A stretch of DNA of 64,000 nucleotides from the NCBI GenBank assembly GCA_022494885.1, contig JAGVSM010002743.1:62001-126000 (forward strand). The letters are read 5' to 3'. Below the pieces are notes generated by a model, which saw nothing but the letters and a program-made list of their open reading frames with translations, made no database searches and was not told the origin of the DNA. Below, in pieces: positions 60,001 to 64,000 of the stretch (position 1 is its first letter; each line of letters starts with the position of its first letter). Both the position numbers and the translations under genes were made by a program. This DNA is from Micrasema longulum (lineage: Eukaryota > Arthropoda > Insecta > Trichoptera > Brachycentridae).

Positions 60001-63000
60001 TCTAAATTATTAATGATAGTTAAATACTTAATAAAAAAACTTTGATGAAATAAGCACAGAAATAAAAAGAATACAAAGTCAATTTGTAAAAATGTGTACC
60101 CACATAATATTAAATTGAGTAAATTTACCTTCAATAATATTTCAATAACATTCATGTCGTGTTCCCTATCGCCTTGTCCCATTTTTTCAGCCATTTCTTG
60201 TATTGTATCATATGTGATAGTATCGTCTATTGATTCGTCTTTTGCTGATTTGTCATTACCCTAGAATTTTTTTAATTTATTGTGAAATTTAGTACTTATA
60301 TCCACATACAAATATAATATGCACAGCCAAAAATAACTATTCAAATGTTTAAAAGCCAGAAGCTCAAAAATATTATATGCAGTTTTATGTTTTTGAAGTC
60401 AGGAATGAACTATGCGATTTCACTTAGTATTATTTCTTCAATTTTAATTATGTATTTCCTATATGGTTTTAAACTATTCCCGTATATGTTCCATTAATTT
60501 TTGTGTAAACTATTTTATTTATCAAATTATAACTTTATTCAGCCAAACTCAATACATACAGGGCAAATGTCCTATTCGCACACTATCAAAAAATGTATAT
60601 ATTTTTTTTAATGTAATATATTTATTGGAGTTTAGGATTACAATTTTATTTAAGGATTAAATTTTGAAAAATTAAAATGAAAATAAAACTTACATCGGAA
60701 CCCAGTGCTAGAATCTCATCCAAATACGCCTGATCAACTTTTTCCATGGCCTCTTGAAAATCATTTCTAAAACCCTGAAATATTTCAATAAAAGTAATAA
60801 TTGTTACTTTATTTAATAACCATAATGCATAAATAATTTATAAAGAGATATTTTTATAAAGGTTTTTCATGGTTACAAATGGCGTCTAATATACTTTTGC
60901 AAAAGCTGTAATCAATTTTACATGTTAATTTAATTTTAAAAAAACTGGAATAAATAGACCACTTTGGTTGACCCATTAATATAATTTGGAAGTAGTAAAG
61001 AAATTGCAATTCTTTTATACCCAGTTAAAACATACTTTACAAAAAATCTTTAGTAATAATAAAACGGCTATACAAAAAAAATGCTTTACCAATGACTTTA
61101 ATCTGCTTGTCATAGTTAGTGCACAAATGACATAAGTTAAAAAACTACGTACTATATTTTTTTATTGTATAATATTTAAGATAAACATAATTATGTTTTT
61201 TTCTCTTAAAAACAATGTAAATACAAAGATACTTTTAAGTTTATTATGGAAATAAAAGGCTAGTGACACTTAAATCCAACAAATTTTAACCTTTAGACAA
61301 AAATAATTCATTTCAATTACATTTTGAATTCTCTATCCTTATTGTTTTTGTATAATAATTTTTAATAAATTTTATAATAAAGATACCAGTCTTGAAGATG
61401 TTGTGAAAGCGATGAAACCAGTCACTGATTATTAAAACTAGTTTTTTTTCCGTAATAAATTGCAATGAACTTCTGTTTTCACTGCCAAATGTATTTTAAA
61501 GTGATTATTGCATAGATTTTTACAGATTTCTTATGGGTTATTATGCAGTATTTTAACATAAGTATCACAATATTCCTCTTTTTAAATAAATCAATTACTT
61601 TACACCAAAAAAATATAACGATGTGAACAAAATTATATATTTTTATCAAATGAATACTATAATATGGTAATAATCCTTAAAATATGCAACATATTTTACA
61701 GCATTACCTTTGTTTTTTTTGTTTTCACGCATTTGAAAATTTACAAAATATAAATTTAAAAAGGGTGGGCAATATTACCACAATACAAAATTTCTGCTTT
61801 ATTTGTTACATACCCTGTTTGCTTCTGGTTCCTGTATTTCTATTCTTCTGAGACGTTTAAAGGCTTGTTGTTCACTTTCTCCATACAGTAAAATAGGGTG
61901 ACCTCTGTCTCTTAAACGCTTAACCACCTCAGCCCTTGGTAATGTTATATTATTATCTGGAGTCTCTTCTGCGTTAACTGAAGGTATTAGATCTAAAATA
62001 ATTCAGAAAGCATGACTATATAAAATCATTTTATCAAGATCAGAAGTTAGATCATACTTAAGCAAAATACAGTCAGCTACACAAGTCTTGTAAAACTACA
62101 AGATCACAAAACAAAATAAATATTTTTTTGTTACTTTTTGCATCACAAGAGGTTCAATTACAGTTGTGAAACACAGCTCAGAACACCCACGCTAGAATAA
62201 TCATCATTAATAAGTATGCGACCTAATAACAGTAGCAAACGGTGACTATTTTTATAGGCAAGCAACAAAAAATGTTCATAATTTTTACCTATGTGTATAT
62301 AATTGAATGAGGAACTTCAACCCTATGGGAAATTAAATACAATAAATGTTTTCTTGCGCGGGGTAAAAATTAGAGCATTAAATTGTAAGGAAAAGATTCT
62401 TGAAAATGTATGGAAAAAATAAAAAAAACGCACTACTTTGAATTACGTCACTGGTTCATATGAATCAACCTATGATCTGAGAGCTATGGAAGATTTCCAG
62501 TCTGCTTGCCGTTTCTGGACCAATGGGAAGAACTGAACGAGAATAAGCGGAAATGAATCTCCGACGTTACACGCGGAGTTATTTCAGAAATACAAAACTT
62601 TTAAAAATCGTTGCGCTGATAATACGATATATAAAAATTGAAAAAAAAAAATTTTTGGCTTAGTCTATTAACAAATGAAAAATATAAAAAAAACCAATGA
62701 ACTTCCTCATTGGAATGTGATCTTCATACTCATAATGTGTGGTAAAATTTGATGCCCTATATTAGACACCACGAAGAAAAATTCTCAAGGCAGGTGGAGT
62801 TTCTACTTTTTGGAGAATTACATTATTCGACCCTTATGTTTAGGAAGTTTTAAACAATATGATTGTTTTGTAATAATTTTTAAGAATTCAAACTTCTTTA
62901 TTTATGTAGACTTGTCTTGTGTCCGTTTTTTTTAATTTAAACATGGCATCAAAAGTTTTAAAAAAATATAAAGGCATCGACCAATTAATACACATAGACG

Positions 63001-63646
63001 AGCCATGAGCCCTCAAAAATGATGACACTTAACTGACAGCCACCCAGTATTTAGTCGTTCTTAGACCGCCAGCTAGATGTGATGTTTAGAATCGAAACCA
63101 AAATTCCTGCTTGCGTCATGAAAGCATGTAAAAACCTTTCGAATAATGTAAAATGGATTGTGTAACGTTTCATTGATAAATATTTGTACATGAGTGATTA
63201 ATAAAGCTTAAAATAATTCATATTCAAATACCCATCTTTGATAAAAATAACAAAAATACTAAGTGTCCTGAATGCCTACCTTTGATATGAGATTTGAGGT
63301 ATTCTTTTTCTGAATCATTTTGTAGGTTATCTATTTGGACTTTTGATTCCTGTTGCTCTGTCAACAATTCACTTCTTTTGAAGTACTTCTTATTTTCTTT
63401 CTAAAACAAGACAGATAATATAAGATTATTTAGCTTCAAACTGTTGCATTTATAAAAAAATAAATTAACATAGACCATTATTTTGGCATTTTTTAGTTAC
63501 CAGTGGGCGATGACAAAACCTAGTTAAATTAATGACGAGATTTATTTCGTATATACAATATAATAATTTGGAATGCATCTTACCAATAGATTGCTATCTT
63601 CTATCAATTTCCTTTTTCTAGCTATTTCTGCTTTCAAAGCATCCAT
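57014..63646 (-). CDS. Prp18: Pre-mRNA-splicing factor 18, seven exons, 343 aa
   Basis: Prp18 is a U5-associated factor for the second step of splicing, acting with Slu7. Exons (minus): 63646-63584, 63400-63280, 61992-61814, 60774-60694, 60260-60129, 58041-57829, 57256-57014. All borders are GT/AG and phases agree (0, 1, 0, 0, 0, 0). The protein begins [17 protein letters not shown]. The PRP4-like/SFM motif [22 protein letters not shown] lies at residues 79-100. The Prp18 domain covers about 190-335, with [44 protein letters not shown] and [16 protein letters not shown]. Its length equals the family norm (about 340 aa). Introns carry a Penelope-like fragment, a LINE, SINE B (57396) and MITE F (62306). 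No stop or frameshift is seen. Confidence 0.95.
57396..57550 (-). mobile_element. tRNA-derived SINE, family B, in a Prp18 intron
   Basis: Shares GCACCACAACAGGCCAGGAGG, GAACACCCAGGCTTG and the tRNA-like CAAGCGTCTTGACCACTACAC with 16772-16935. Decayed B box (AGAATCGAACCTGG). Confidence 0.7.
58139..58655 (-). pseudogene. Penelope-like element fragment: ORF end plus terminal repeat
   Basis: The minus strand from 58650 reads [20 protein letters not shown], then [14 protein letters not shown]. This matches the C-terminal end of Penelope-like proteins (EAIEI...NRD.G..L...W.P.I). It is followed by three copies of a unit with TACCGTGTC (58370-58500) that resemble the TTTGTACCGTGTC block of the foldback at 3814-4284, and by a hammerhead-like motif. 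The reverse transcriptase is missing. This fragment is the anchor for assigning the foldbacks to Penelope-like elements. Confidence 0.75.
58288..58323 (-). ncRNA. Hammerhead-like motif in Penelope-like fragment
   Basis: On the minus strand CTGATGA (58323-58317) is an intact first box. A helix-II region GGACGC...GCGATCC follows. The second box is GAAC instead of GAAAC, a one-base loss. The ACGT self-complementary step is kept. Confidence 0.5.
59210..59830 (-). pseudogene. RTE-like LINE fragment in a Prp18 intron
   Basis: Minus-strand frames give [38 protein letters not shown], then [38 protein letters not shown] and SDD, the C-terminal region of RTE/BovB-like reverse transcriptases. A short duplication of GGATCCATTAAGG (59648-59673) and several shifts break the ORF. 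A second piece of the frame reaches 59210. Confidence 0.85.
61388..61422 (+). other. Degenerate hammerhead-like motif
   Basis: CTTGAAGATG, TTGTGAAAGCGATGAAACC and AGTC keep the order of the boxes, but the first box has an extra T and helix II is weak. Confidence 0.3.
62138..62215 (-). repeat. Partial SINE family B body
   Basis: TTTTTGCATCACAAGAGGTT, CAGAACACCCACGCT match the body of SINE B; the tRNA-like head is missing. Confidence 0.5.
62306..62711 (+). mobile_element. MITE F, full copy in a Prp18 intron
   Basis: AATGAGGAACTTCA and, at the right, GAACTTCCTCATT form 13-bp inverted ends around 406 bp. All internal blocks of the 13521 and 33574 copies are present. No coding sequence, no clear target duplication. 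Confidence 0.75.
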
Positions 63647-64000
63647 CTCAAAGTAAATTAGTACAATAAGTATTTTGTAGATTAAGTCAGTTCCTAATTT
63701 GGCGCCTTACAGAGTTCAACGTTTAAGTCCCAACGTTCAGTAAGCTTCGTTTGGATCCTTTGACGATATATCTGACATATCTGTAGTCTGTGCTCTGTGC
63801 CTTTGAGTTGACCAACTTTGACGTCAAATCTGTCAAATATTGGGAATCGAAAATATTGAAAGACAACACAAAAGACAATCGTCAATATTAAAATGTTACC
63901 AACATGAAATTTATTTGAATTAATATTCTGCCGTTCAACTTGGTCAAAAGCAATAATTTAAAAAATGTTATTCCGCAAAGTAAATACTAATACAATAAAA
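63647..64000. promoter_or_regulatory. 5' flank of Prp18, with a possible divergent start
   Basis: This stretch holds the Prp18 promoter and 5' UTR. A plus-strand ATG at 63965 (MLFRKVNTNTIK to the window end) might start another gene, but only 12 codons can be read. The minus frame 63694-63885 shows no domain. Confidence 0.35.

Overview
The window is AT-rich, intron-containing animal DNA packed with degraded transposable elements. The three conserved genes, the short introns and the repeat families (tRNA-headed SINEs, mariner, a Lep1/Helitron-like element, Penelope-like elements, tailed LINE ends) point to an insect. A moth or butterfly fits best, but the order is not proven by anything seen here.

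Layout. (1) 1-43743: about 44 kb with no host exon that I recognise. It follows exon 2 of a minus-strand scribble (scrib) gene, so most of it is probably one large scrib intron. It holds LINE fragments, three SINE families, several MITE families, a Penelope-like foldback with hammerhead-type motifs, a mariner relic, a Tigger-like MITE, a solo LTR, and an apparently complete 3.76-kb pogo-superfamily transposon (27015-30774) with an intact 759-aa transposase. (2) 43744-46476, minus: scrib exons 1 and 2. (3) 46477-47033: a 557-bp head-to-head promoter interval with a perfect TGACGTCA site. (4) 47034-53960, plus: a complete five-exon pyrroline-5-carboxylate reductase gene (279 aa), with introns invaded by a LINE tail, a solo LTR and a dead mariner. 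A second hammerhead-bearing foldback lies in its 3' flank. (5) 57014-63646, minus: a complete seven-exon splicing factor Prp18 gene (343 aa), with a LINE, a Penelope-like fragment, a SINE and a MITE in or beside its introns.

The host genes do not form a pathway: scrib is a polarity scaffold, P5CR makes proline and Prp18 acts in the second step of splicing. All exon joins were read by eye from splice sites and conserved protein sequence. The most interesting items are the pogo-like transposon with many GGTCAGTA subterminal motifs and a C-terminal add-on domain, and two foldback elements that each carry a hammerhead-like motif and sit between 15-bp direct repeats.
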